Shown here in pieces: positions 7,798-16,601 of a stretch of 51,115 nucleotides of DNA (position 1 is the first letter of the stretch; each line of letters opens with the position of its first letter). The position numbers were made by a program, and so were the translations under genes. This DNA is from Candidatus Aquirickettsiella gammari (GTDB lineage Bacteria; Pseudomonadota; Gammaproteobacteria; Diplorickettsiales; Diplorickettsiaceae). Under the pieces are notes generated by a model, which saw only the letters and a program-made list of their open reading frames with translations, was not told the origin of the DNA and made no database searches. The stretch is from contig NMOS02000011.1 in assembly GCA_002290645.2 (NCBI GenBank), forward strand, positions 1 through 51,115, in the 5' to 3' direction.

Positions 7798-10365
7798 ATG
7801 AACAATATAAAAAAAAGTAATGTCACCCCTAAAGATTCAGGTTTTTTTACTATTCGAACAACAGCGTGTTTGATTTTTTTGTGTTTTATCTTACCGGTGA
7901 ATGCCGTCACACCAGAGTCCACTATGGCAGAAAAGCTCGGTTGGATACCTAGTCGTATAGGCATTTGTAAAGGTGAGTATCAAGACCCTTTACAAGCCTA
8001 TGCGAAAACATCTTTAGCTAAGATTAATCAAGCCTTTACCCATATCGATGCCCTGCAATCTAATTTTTCGCTTGAAGGAACCTCTACTTTAAGTGGTCAT
8101 GTCATCATTACCCAACCCGGTCGATGGCTGCAGGCTGATCAAGTCTATTTTTATCGCGATGCAAAAACGGGAAAGATTACCAATATGGATTTGCAGGGTA
8201 AAATAAAACTTCGTGAGCCTAATCTGTTAATAAGTGCGGAAAAAGCACACTTAAATCTAACGGATCAAAGCGGTTATCTCACCGATATTATTTATCGGAT
8301 TTTATTAAGAAATACCACCATATTGATGGGCACCAACGACAGAATGCCTATTAATGCGTGGGGTTCGGCAAGTGCGGTTGAACAAACCGCTCCTGGATTA
8401 ATTATTTTACATAACACCAGCTATTCAACCTGCTCACCCATTAATCCTACTTGGCAGCTTGCTGCTAAAAAAATAGTCTTGGATCGTGATAGCGGCCGAG
8501 GAAAAGCCTATAATACTCACTTGGATTATCAGGGTGTGCCTATTTTATATAGTCCTTACTTAGCCTTTCCCATTGATAACCGACGTGAATCGGGCTTTTT
8601 ATTTCCTAACATCAATACGTCTTCGCAATCGGGAATCGGAATAGGATTTCCCTATTACTGGAATATAGCACCTAATTATGATTTTCTATTTACGCCAAGC
8701 TTTTTAGGCAAACGAGGGCTACAATTAAACGGTCAATTTCGCTACCTGACACACCAGAGTCAAGGTAAAATAATTGCTAATTATCTCCCCTATGATAGAG
8801 CGGCTGCGCAGTTTGCCAATCAAATTCCTTTACTTTATCCGACAACAAATCCGTTGATTTTCCCACGAAGTAATCGCAACTCATTGACTTGGCAAGAGCA
8901 ACGTACCTGGTCACCACGTTGGACCAGCATGGTTGACTTTAATAGGGTTAGCGATGATTATTATTTGGAAAATTTTAGTCAACCACCGACTATTGCTATC
9001 AACCAGCTCGCGCAGCAAGCCCAATTAAATTATAGCGGTGATATTTGGGATTTCACCACGCGTTTAAATCACTATCAAACCTTACACCCTCTCAATCAAG
9101 CACCTGTTAATAACCCTTATAACAGCCTGCCTGAGATCGATTTAAATAGTAGTACCCAAGATTTTCATGGATTTAAGGTTCAATTAGGCAATCAACTTAA
9201 TTATTTTCAACGTTTAAATGATCCCGGTGAGTTAGTTAAACCCCCACAAGCACTACGGATTAACATTTTACCTTCCATCAGTTATCCCATGCTAAGCAGC
9301 AGTGCTTACCTGATTCCGCGCTTACAACTTAGCTTAACCCACTACAACATAGCCAACCAAGTCCCTGGCTTTGAAAGTGATATCCAACGTACGATCCCTT
9401 TATTTAGTCTAGACAGTGGTTTACATTTTGACCGTCAGTTTAACTGGGGAGAGCATCGCTATCAACAAACCTTAGAACCGCGTCTTTTTTATCTGAATGT
9501 GCCTTATCGTGATCAAAGCAATATTCCTGTTTTTGATAGTGCACTTATTCCATTTAGTTATGACAGACTTTTTATGACCAACCGATTTAGTGGCTTTGAT
9601 CGTATTGGTGATGCCAATCAAATTAGCTTTGCTTTAACAACACGACTATTAGATCAACAGACTGGTGATGAAAAGCTAAGCGCGAGTATTGGTGAAATAT
9701 ATTATTTTGAGAACAGACGGGTATTGCTATGTAGCCCTTTAGAAAAAGCATTGAGTACCGCCGGAACCTTGTGTGCTAACCCCTTTACGGTGGTAGGTGC
9801 AACCTCTCCTACTGAAAAATTTTCGCCGATTGTAGGTTTACTTAATTACAATGTCAGTTCAAATTGGAGCACTACCGCTGACATCGCCTGGGATCCGAGC
9901 AGTCATGATATTATTAATGCCGCTGCCAATGTACAGTACCATCCACATCCCAACCAGTTATTCAATATTAACTATGGACGCATTCGTTTTGGTGATATCT
10001 TAGCCACTACGCCGCCGAATAGTCATCAAAATGATTTCAATCGACTTGGCTTTTCTTTCGCATCACCACTTAAGAATCAATGGAGCACTGTAGGGGGTTG
10101 GAACTATAATTTCAGTCATAGTTATTCGCAAAGCTTCTTTTATGGATTACAATATGATAGTTGTTGTTGGGCCTTTCGAATTGTCGCCGGCCGCACTTTT
10201 TATGCCTTAAATCAAAGCAATGGTCCGATATTCAATAACATCGTTTATTTCCAATTCCAACTCAAAGGCTTGAGTACAGTAGGCATCAGTGATATAACCA
10301 ACTTTTTGAGTAGTAACATTCCAGGCTATACTGATAATTTTCAGACTGGCGCAACCCCTTTATAG
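7798..10365 (+). CDS. lptD: LPS-assembly outer-membrane protein LptD
   Basis: Beta-barrel subunit (about 855 aa) of the LptDE translocon that inserts LPS into the outer leaflet. A signal peptide (hydrophobic ACLIFLCFILPVNA, cleavage near Ala38) leads to an OstA/LptA-like N-domain (about residues 80-220) and then a long barrel with alternating aromatic strands. Cysteines that form the family's essential disulfides are visible: one in GICKGEY, one in YSTCSP, and the adjacent pair in DSCCWAF near the C-terminus. A TTG two codons upstream (7792) is an alternative start; neither has a strong ribosome-binding site. It is followed 12 bases later by surA, whose product helps fold LptD, the standard pairing. 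The usual third and fourth partners, pdxA and rsmA, are not next. Confidence 0.95.
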   Translation: MNNIKKSNVTPKDSGFFTIRTTACLIFLCFILPVNAVTPESTMAEKLGWIPSRIGICKGEYQDPLQAYAKTSLAKINQAFTHIDALQSNFSLEGTSTLSGHVIITQPGRWLQADQVYFYRDAKTGKITNMDLQGKIKLREPNLLISAEKAHLNLTDQSGYLTDIIYRILLRNTTILMGTNDRMPINAWGSASAVEQTAPGLIILHNTSYSTCSPINPTWQLAAKKIVLDRDSGRGKAYNTHLDYQGVPILYSPYLAFPIDNRRESGFLFPNINTSSQSGIGIGFPYYWNIAPNYDFLFTPSFLGKRGLQLNGQFRYLTHQSQGKIIANYLPYDRAAAQFANQIPLLYPTTNPLIFPRSNRNSLTWQEQRTWSPRWTSMVDFNRVSDDYYLENFSQPPTIAINQLAQQAQLNYSGDIWDFTTRLNHYQTLHPLNQAPVNNPYNSLPEIDLNSSTQDFHGFKVQLGNQLNYFQRLNDPGELVKPPQALRINILPSISYPMLSSSAYLIPRLQLSLTHYNIANQVPGFESDIQRTIPLFSLDSGLHFDRQFNWGEHRYQQTLEPRLFYLNVPYRDQSNIPVFDSALIPFSYDRLFMTNRFSGFDRIGDANQISFALTTRLLDQQTGDEKLSASIGEIYYFENRRVLLCSPLEKALSTAGTLCANPFTVVGATSPTEKFSPIVGLLNYNVSSNWSTTADIAWDPSSHDIINAAANVQYHPHPNQLFNINYGRIRFGDILATTPPNSHQNDFNRLGFSFASPLKNQWSTVGGWNYNFSHSYSQSFFYGLQYDSCCWAFRIVAGRTFYALNQSNGPIFNNIVYFQFQLKGLSTVGISDITNFLSSNIPGYTDNFQTGATPL

Positions 10366-10377
10366 TAACGAGCGGCT

Positions 10378-11676
10378 ATGGACCTTTTTAAAAAAATTTT
10401 TCCACTCATTATCTTATTAAGTAACTTATTATCTCCGGCCGTTTTGCAGGCCGCCGAAGCCTTGGATCGTATCGTCGCCGTTGTGAACAATAGTGTCATC
10501 ACACAACAACAGCTCGCCGAGCAAATTGAGATGACCCGTCAACAACGACAGGCTGAAAACAAACCTCCACTCGATGCAAGTACTTTACGTAAGCAAGTAC
10601 TCAATCATATGATTGATGATCAATTGCAACTACAATTAGCCATTAGTTCCGGTTTAAAAGTTGACGAGGCCGCATTGGATAAAACCATTGTCAGCATTGC
10701 CCAACACAATGGGTTTAGCTTAGAGCAACTACGTGAAAAATTGCAGCAAGATAATGTCGCTTATCTAAAATATCGTGAACAAATCCGTCAACAGCTTCTC
10801 ATCAACCGCTTACAACAGGATGAAGTGGCCGCAAAAATTGTCGTCAGTGATCAAGAAACAACCGATATGTTAACGCATATGCCGCCCAAATCATCGGCGC
10901 AACAAGAACCCAGTTATCACGTTGAAGATTTACTCATCCCTTTTCCCGAGGATCGTTCTGCCACAAGCCTAGCACGTATGAAGCAAACCGCATTATTCTT
11001 ATTGCAACAAGCAAAAAATGGAACGACGTTCCAAACATTAATCGAGCAAGCAAATCAAACTAATCCCCCATTAGCTGGTACTGACTTAGGTTGGCGCTCG
11101 TTTAATGAATTACCGGATGTTTTTCAAACACCGGTAAAAACCTTACAATCGGGTCAGGTAGCAGGCCCTATTCAGGCACAAAATGGTTTTCATCTGATTT
11201 GCTTACTAGAAATAAAAGGCGATACTTCTCCTCACTACGTGGCTGAAACACATACCCGACATATTTTAATTAAAACATCTCCGTTGCTCAGCGATGCGCA
11301 AGCAGAACAGCGCCTGAAAGAAATTCGTGCGGAGATATTACGTGGCGGAAATTTTGTCGAGCTGGCTAAGAAATATTCACAAGACCCCGGTTCCGCTTAT
11401 AAAGGGGGAGATTTAGGCTGGACTTTGCCGGGCGTGTTTTACCCTACTTTTGAAACACAAATCAACAAATTAGCTATCAATCAAATTAGTTTACCTTTTC
11501 GCACCCAGTTTGGTTGGCATATTGCGCAAGTGTTAGGTAGAGCGCAGAAATTACAAGCGAAACAAACCCTTTCACGCACACAAGCAAGCCAGTTAGTTTA
11601 TCAAAAGAAATTTAAGCAAGCCTTAAAAAATTGGTTGCGACAATTACGCAATCAATCTTATGTGAAAATAATGTAA
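10378..11676 (+). CDS. surA: Periplasmic chaperone / peptidyl-prolyl isomerase SurA
   Basis: Periplasmic chaperone of 432 aa that escorts outer-membrane proteins, LptD included. A signal peptide (IFPLIILLSNLLSPAVLQA, cleavage near residue 25) is followed by the SurA N-domain starting LDRIVAVVNNSVITQQQL. Two parvulin domains follow: the first about residues 165-280 (YHVEDLLIPF ... GWRSFNELPDVF ... GPIQAQNGFHLICLLE) and the second about 285-390 (THTRHILIKTSP ... FVELAKKYSQDPGSAYKGGDLGW ... FRTQFGWHIAQV). The C-terminal helix completes the chaperone module. Domain order and length match E. coli SurA. It is the last gene of the run that begins at djlA; about 300 non-coding bases follow. Confidence 0.96.
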   Translation: MDLFKKIFPLIILLSNLLSPAVLQAAEALDRIVAVVNNSVITQQQLAEQIEMTRQQRQAENKPPLDASTLRKQVLNHMIDDQLQLQLAISSGLKVDEAALDKTIVSIAQHNGFSLEQLREKLQQDNVAYLKYREQIRQQLLINRLQQDEVAAKIVVSDQETTDMLTHMPPKSSAQQEPSYHVEDLLIPFPEDRSATSLARMKQTALFLLQQAKNGTTFQTLIEQANQTNPPLAGTDLGWRSFNELPDVFQTPVKTLQSGQVAGPIQAQNGFHLICLLEIKGDTSPHYVAETHTRHILIKTSPLLSDAQAEQRLKEIRAEILRGGNFVELAKKYSQDPGSAYKGGDLGWTLPGVFYPTFETQINKLAINQISLPFRTQFGWHIAQVLGRAQKLQAKQTLSRTQASQLVYQKKFKQALKNWLRQLRNQSYVKIM

Positions 11677-11973
11677 CTCTCACCCTATAGCAATAAGGTA
11701 AAAAAATAAACACTGCGTAAATTATTTTCAATTTAATAGTAATAAAATTATTATCAGTTCAACGCTGGCTTAGAAGTAAAATTAACAACAAAAGATGGAT
11801 ATGATGGTAAACATAATTAATTTATGTTAGTCTCAAAAAGATATCGGAGCAAAATAAGTATCGATTTTAAAAAGAATATCCGCTAAGAATACTCATTTTC
11901 AGTGGATCGCGTTTTACTCCGGAGAGTGCAGTACATCCATAACACTAATAATTTATAGCATGGAAGGTGAAGT
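11677..11973. other. AT-rich intergenic gap
   Basis: No reading frame of interest is seen. The region separates surA from the ankyrin-methyltransferase gene and is strongly AT-rich apart from a short GC-richer patch around 11905-11930 (CTCCGGAGAG). A weak -10-like TATAGC lies near 11955, just ahead of the next gene's AAGGTG ribosome site. No convincing rho-independent terminator follows surA. Confidence 0.4.
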
Positions 11974-13074
11974 ATGTTAAGAACACATTTACGAGATGAC
12001 GAACTTTTACTACGTCAAGAAGCTGCAAGAGGAGATTATAAAAAAGTTAAAGCAATTTTAGATAGAAATAAGGAAAGAAACGCAGATTCTTTCAATATAA
12101 ATAGCTGCAGTTCAAATGGAAATACCGCTTTGCATTGGGCCTGTTCTAAGTTCATAGAACAGAAGGTAAAAGGTTCTGAAGAAAAAGAGCACCCTAAGGT
12201 AATTGCATTGTTAATCAAGTGCGGCGCAGATCATAACATAAAGAATAAATCTAGCAAGAAGCCGTTTAACCTCTTAGCGATTAATACACCCGAAAATCAT
12301 TCACAAACAGGCGCAACGGCAGGAAATATTGACATTTTCTCATTAATAAATATTCTATCAAAAGCAAAAATCGAGAAGGTGGTATTCCAGTCGGAGAAAC
12401 TTAGCGGCGAATCACCACTGGCAACACATTTTCATTCAATTATTGATGACTTAAAACTGATGGAATTTTTTCCGTTAGAAGTTGTGAAGAAGCCGGGAGC
12501 TTTTACCATTCTAAGTTTGCCGTGCGGTCTCTCCTCGGAAATAGTACCACTACTCAACTACTTTAAACCTTTCATTCCGAATAAGAGCATTAAATATATT
12601 GGCATAGACCAAAATAGCTCTACAATTGAATATAACAAAGCCAAGTATGAAGCTTATGAAAATGTAAGCTTTATCTGTGCAGATGCTTCTGACCACAAGG
12701 CAATAAGGAAGAAGATTGTAGCTTCCTCGATTGATATAGGGATAGTACGTAACGTAAATTTTACCAAAAATAAGGATAATTTTTGTATAATAATAAATAA
12801 AGTACTTCCAGACTTGATCAAACCGGGTTGTCCACTGTTAATGACGTTTCAAAAGAGAGAAGAGCTCAATAAATGTAATGAGGAGACCGAGCTTTCTTCT
12901 AATTTTGGAAAATTAGCGCGGGGTAAAAATTATTATGAGTCGGAGGAGGCATCCTATATTTCTGCCGAACGCATTGAAAATATTACGCTGACGCTTGATC
13001 CTGATAGGTATGGCATTATCTTAAATTCATCTAAAACGAATGCGGTTCAAGAACAATTGAGTCATGGATTATAA
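11974..13074 (+). CDS. Ankyrin-repeat protein with C-terminal methyltransferase-like domain
   Basis: A 366-residue protein with two parts. Residues about 15-105 carry ankyrin repeats: NGNTALHWACSKF (48-60) is a textbook repeat start, and HPKVIALLIKCGADHNIKNK (73-92) the end of one and start of the next. Residues about 170-300 follow the order of a class I SAM-dependent methyltransferase: ILSLPCGLSSEIVPLL (179-194, motif I), IKYIGIDQNSSTIEYNKAKY (206-225, acidic end of strand 2), VSFICADASD (231-240, motif III) and IDIGIVRNVN (253-262, motif IV). No signal peptide or membrane segment. The ribosome site AAGGTG precedes the ATG. Ankyrin proteins of Legionella and Coxiella are often Dot/Icm effectors (family knowledge); secretion and methyl transfer here are inference. 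Motif I has SLPCG in place of the usual D-x-G-x-G, so activity is uncertain. It stands alone, converging on mfd. Confidence 0.72.
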   Translation: MLRTHLRDDELLLRQEAARGDYKKVKAILDRNKERNADSFNINSCSSNGNTALHWACSKFIEQKVKGSEEKEHPKVIALLIKCGADHNIKNKSSKKPFNLLAINTPENHSQTGATAGNIDIFSLINILSKAKIEKVVFQSEKLSGESPLATHFHSIIDDLKLMEFFPLEVVKKPGAFTILSLPCGLSSEIVPLLNYFKPFIPNKSIKYIGIDQNSSTIEYNKAKYEAYENVSFICADASDHKAIRKKIVASSIDIGIVRNVNFTKNKDNFCIIINKVLPDLIKPGCPLLMTFQKREELNKCNEETELSSNFGKLARGKNYYESEEASYISAERIENITLTLDPDRYGIILNSSKTNAVQEQLSHGL

Positions 13075-13130
13075 AGATTACGTATGTAAAGTTGCTTTAT
13101 TGCTTATTTGGGGACGTCAAAAAAAGATAC

Positions 13131-16100
13131 TTATTTAAGAAATCGATTTAACAAGGTTTGAAGTGTTGTGATGCGTGATTTGGCGCTTAGCTGTTCGCCC
13201 ATAAAACGTAAGCCAGTAGCACCGTTTAGCTGATACTTAGATGGGTTATTTTGAATGAGTTGAATAATATTGGCAGGATTGATGTTGGGTTTTTCATTAA
13301 ATTCAATCCGACCGCCTTGTGCGCCGGACACTATTTTTTTAATCCCTAATTTTTGCGCCAATAATTTCAATTCAGTTAATTGAAATAGATTTTTTATCGC
13401 CTCGGGTAATAAACCAAAGCGATCGATCATTTCAACTTGCAATGCTTCTAATTCCCGTTCATCTTGGGCATGGGCAATGCGTTTATACAGTACTAAGCGG
13501 GTATGCACATCCGGTAAATAACTCTCGGGAATCAGGGCTGAAATCTGTAAGTCAATTTCTGGGCCCCTATCAAGCAATTGATTGAGGATAGGTTCTTTGC
13601 CAGACTTTAAGGCCTCCACGGTTTGCTCGAGCAACTCCATATAAAGCGAAAATCCTATCCGCTGCATATTGCCACTTTGTTGCTCGCCTAAAACCTCCCC
13701 CGCACCGCGAATCTCTAAGTCGTGCATGGCTAAAGTAAAACCAGCACCCAGATCCTCTAACGAAGTAAACGCGTCTAAACGCTTCTTGGCATCGGCGCTT
13801 ATCAGTTCTTTGGGTGGCGTCATTAAATAAGCATAGGCTTGATGATGCGATCGACCGACACGTCCACGTAGTTGATGGAGTTGTGCCAAACCAAACTTAT
13901 CCGCCCGATCAATGAGTATGGTATTAGCCGTAGGCACATCGATTCCGGTCTCAATAATGGTGGTGCAAATCAACACATTAAACCGTTGATGATAAAAATC
14001 GGCCATAATACGTTCCAGTTCACGCTCACGTAATTGGCCATGCGCTACCTGAATACGAGCTTCGGGGACGAGTGTTTCTAATTCCCGCGCTGTTTTTTCA
14101 ATGCTATCTACTTGATTATGTAAAAAGTAAACTTGGCCGCCACGCAATAATTCACGCAAGATGGCTTCGCGAATCAAACTGGTATTACGCATTTGCACAA
14201 AGGTTTTGATCGATAAACGTCGCGCCGGTGGTGTTGCAATAATCGACAATTCCCGCAAACCAGATAAAGCCATATTTAAGGTACGCGGAATAGGTGTTGC
14301 GGTTAAGCTTAATATATCAACTTCGGCACGTAGCGCTTTTAAACGTTCTTTTTGTTGTACGCCAAAACGATGTTCTTCATCAATAATCAATAACCCTAAA
14401 TTGGGATATTGTAATTCCTTATTTAATAATTTATGCGTACCGATAAGGATATCAATATGTCCTTGCTGCAGACGTTCTATAATCTTTTTCTGTTCCGCAA
14501 TACGACGAAACCGCGAAATCATTTCAATTTGCACCGGCCATTCGGCAAAGCGATCACTAAAATTTTGATAATGTTGTTGGGCTAATAAGGTTGTTGGCAC
14601 TAAAATCGCCACTTGCTTATTAGATTGCACGGCTAAAAAGGCGGCACGCATGGCGACTTCTGTTTTTCCAAAACCTACATCACCACAAATCAATCTATCC
14701 ATAGGCTGCTCTCGGGTCATATCCTTAATAACATGCCCGATAGCTTGTTCTTGATCCGGCGTTTCAGTAAAAGGGAATTGTGCCGAAAAAGCGTGATAAT
14801 CCTCATCTGGCAATTGAAACGCATACGCTTTTTTCGCCGCTCGATGCGCATAAATATCGAGTAATTCAGCGGCCACATCTCGCACCTGCTCTGCGGCTTT
14901 ACGTTTTTCTTTTTCCCATTGCTCAGAACCTAAATGATATAAAGGTGCATGTTCACTGTCGTTGCCACTGTAGCGACTAATTAAATCCAGCGAAGAAACC
15001 GGGACATATAATTTAGCGCCGGCCGCATATTCCACAATCAAAAATTCATTCTCTTGATCGCCTACTTTTAAATGTTGCAAACCGCGATAACGCCCTACCC
15101 CATGATCGATATGGACAACCGGTGCGCCTTCAGTTAATTCGGCTAAATTTCGAATAATAGTGCGGCTATCTAAGCCTTTGGTTTTAGTTTGGCGTTTTTG
15201 TATCACCTGGTTAGCAAACAGCTGTGCTTCGGTAATAACTGCTAAAGGTGGCGTTTCTAAATAAAATCCTTCCTCTAAGGGCGCCACTATAATATGCAGT
15301 GGTTCAGCTGACTGTAGAAATTCATGCCAGGTTTCACAACGATGTACTTTAACAACCAGCTTGGCTAATAAATCCAATAGTACTTCGCGTCGACCGGCAC
15401 TTTCTACGCAAAATAAAACCCGAGCTTGTCGGTTAACTAAAAATTCATTTAAAAAAGTATTTAATCGTGCTAAGGGTTGCTCTAATTTATGCTCAATGGC
15501 CAGATTCGGGAATGTCTTAACCGCAAGAGGGTAAGCTTGAGAAGAATCTGTCGGAGCTTGCTGTAATAAAATTCGAGGAAACTGTTTTAATTTTGTAAAT
15601 AATTCATTAACGCCCACATATAATTGGCTAGGTGCTAATATGGGTCGCTCTATATCATGCTTGAGTTGTTCGTAACGCTGGTTAATTTCTTGCCAAAAAA
15701 AATCGGCGGATTGGTGGATATCGTTAACTTGTAAAATTAATGTGGCTTTCGGTAAATAATCAATTAGTAATTGTGTCTTTGGAAAAAACAGGGGTAAATA
15801 ATATTCAATGCCTGCGGGGGCATGTCCTTGACTGACCGCTTCATAAAGCGGACAATTTAAGGGATTGCCAATAAAATTTTCTCGCCATTGTTGTCGAAAA
15901 CAATGAATGGCCGATTCAGATAAGGGAAACTCACGCGCAGGAAGAAACTCGATTTTTTCTAATTTCTCGATGGAACGCTGTGTCTCTGGATCAAAATAAC
16001 GAATACTATCCACTTCATCATCGACAAAATCTATTCGATAAGGGAGATCACTTCCCATCGGAAAAACATCTAAAAGAGATCCTCGCACAGCAAATTCACC

Positions 16101-16586
16101 GCGCGTCAATACTTGTGATACGCTGTGATAACCACCTAACTGTAAATTTTGTCGTATTTCTTCAATGCTACGTTTCTCACCACAAGCAATCAGTAAGCTG
16201 GTTGATTGAATGTAACTTGTTGGTGCGAGCACCTGCATTAAGGTGGTAATGGGTACTAACAATAAAGCACGATCGACATGGCGCAATTGTGCCAAGCTAG
16301 CGAGACGCTGGGAAACAATATCCTGATGCGGCGAAAAATGATCATAAGGCAAGGTCTCCCAGTCAGGAAAACTTAACACACTTAGCTCAGGTGAAAAAAA
16401 TTTTACCGCCGCCAAGCATCGATTGGCAGTTAGATTATCCGGGGTAATGGCTAAAATAACCCCTTGATGACGATGGGCAATTTCATTTAAAGCCAAGGCG
16501 ATACTATCTTGCTGCAAATTGCCCAAACGCAAACGCTGGTCTGGTTTGCTGGGAATTGAAACATTCAAAAATTCAGGGATGGACAT
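13131..16586 (-). CDS. mfd: Transcription-repair coupling factor Mfd
   Basis: DNA translocase (1151 aa, typical) that removes RNA polymerase stalled at lesions and recruits UvrA. The N-terminus has a UvrB-like module (PDWETLPYDHFSPHQDI, GEFAVRGSLLDVFPMGS). The RNA-polymerase-interacting domain is at VVHIDHGVGRYRGLQHL ... AKLYVPVSSLDLISRY. RecG-like motor motifs follow: Walker A GDVGFGKTEVA, LLAQQHY, IDEEHRFGV, SLTATPIPRTL, then motif V/VI GIDVPTANT and QLRGRVGRS. The C-terminal TRCF domain ends the protein. The start lies 15 bases downstream of the mnmG stop, suggesting an mnmG-mfd transcript. No clear ribosome-binding site precedes the ATG. Confidence 0.97.
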   Translation of the reverse strand: MSIPEFLNVSIPSKPDQRLRLGNLQQDSIALALNEIAHRHQGVILAITPDNLTANRCLAAVKFFSPELSVLSFPDWETLPYDHFSPHQDIVSQRLASLAQLRHVDRALLLVPITTLMQVLAPTSYIQSTSLLIACGEKRSIEEIRQNLQLGGYHSVSQVLTRGEFAVRGSLLDVFPMGSDLPYRIDFVDDEVDSIRYFDPETQRSIEKLEKIEFLPAREFPLSESAIHCFRQQWRENFIGNPLNCPLYEAVSQGHAPAGIEYYLPLFFPKTQLLIDYLPKATLILQVNDIHQSADFFWQEINQRYEQLKHDIERPILAPSQLYVGVNELFTKLKQFPRILLQQAPTDSSQAYPLAVKTFPNLAIEHKLEQPLARLNTFLNEFLVNRQARVLFCVESAGRREVLLDLLAKLVVKVHRCETWHEFLQSAEPLHIIVAPLEEGFYLETPPLAVITEAQLFANQVIQKRQTKTKGLDSRTIIRNLAELTEGAPVVHIDHGVGRYRGLQHLKVGDQENEFLIVEYAAGAKLYVPVSSLDLISRYSGNDSEHAPLYHLGSEQWEKEKRKAAEQVRDVAAELLDIYAHRAAKKAYAFQLPDEDYHAFSAQFPFTETPDQEQAIGHVIKDMTREQPMDRLICGDVGFGKTEVAMRAAFLAVQSNKQVAILVPTTLLAQQHYQNFSDRFAEWPVQIEMISRFRRIAEQKKIIERLQQGHIDILIGTHKLLNKELQYPNLGLLIIDEEHRFGVQQKERLKALRAEVDILSLTATPIPRTLNMALSGLRELSIIATPPARRLSIKTFVQMRNTSLIREAILRELLRGGQVYFLHNQVDSIEKTARELETLVPEARIQVAHGQLRERELERIMADFYHQRFNVLICTTIIETGIDVPTANTILIDRADKFGLAQLHQLRGRVGRSHHQAYAYLMTPPKELISADAKKRLDAFTSLEDLGAGFTLAMHDLEIRGAGEVLGEQQSGNMQRIGFSLYMELLEQTVEALKSGKEPILNQLLDRGPEIDLQISALIPESYLPDVHTRLVLYKRIAHAQDERELEALQVEMIDRFGLLPEAIKNLFQLTELKLLAQKLGIKKIVSGAQGGRIEFNEKPNINPANIIQLIQNNPSKYQLNGATGLRFMGEQLSAKSRITTLQTLLNRFLK

Positions 16587-16601
16587 AAATTTTTAGTTAA
16601 T

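Noticed and set aside
11685-11712. Terminator after surA (ACCCTAT with ATAAGGT)
   Set aside because: The stem has a mismatch and is followed by an A-run rather than a T-run on the plus strand, so it lacks the features of an intrinsic terminator for surA.
14161-14568. 135-codon plus-strand frame over mfd
   Set aside because: Antisense to the conserved helicase region of mfd; composition rich in Arg/Cys/Ser as expected for a shadow.
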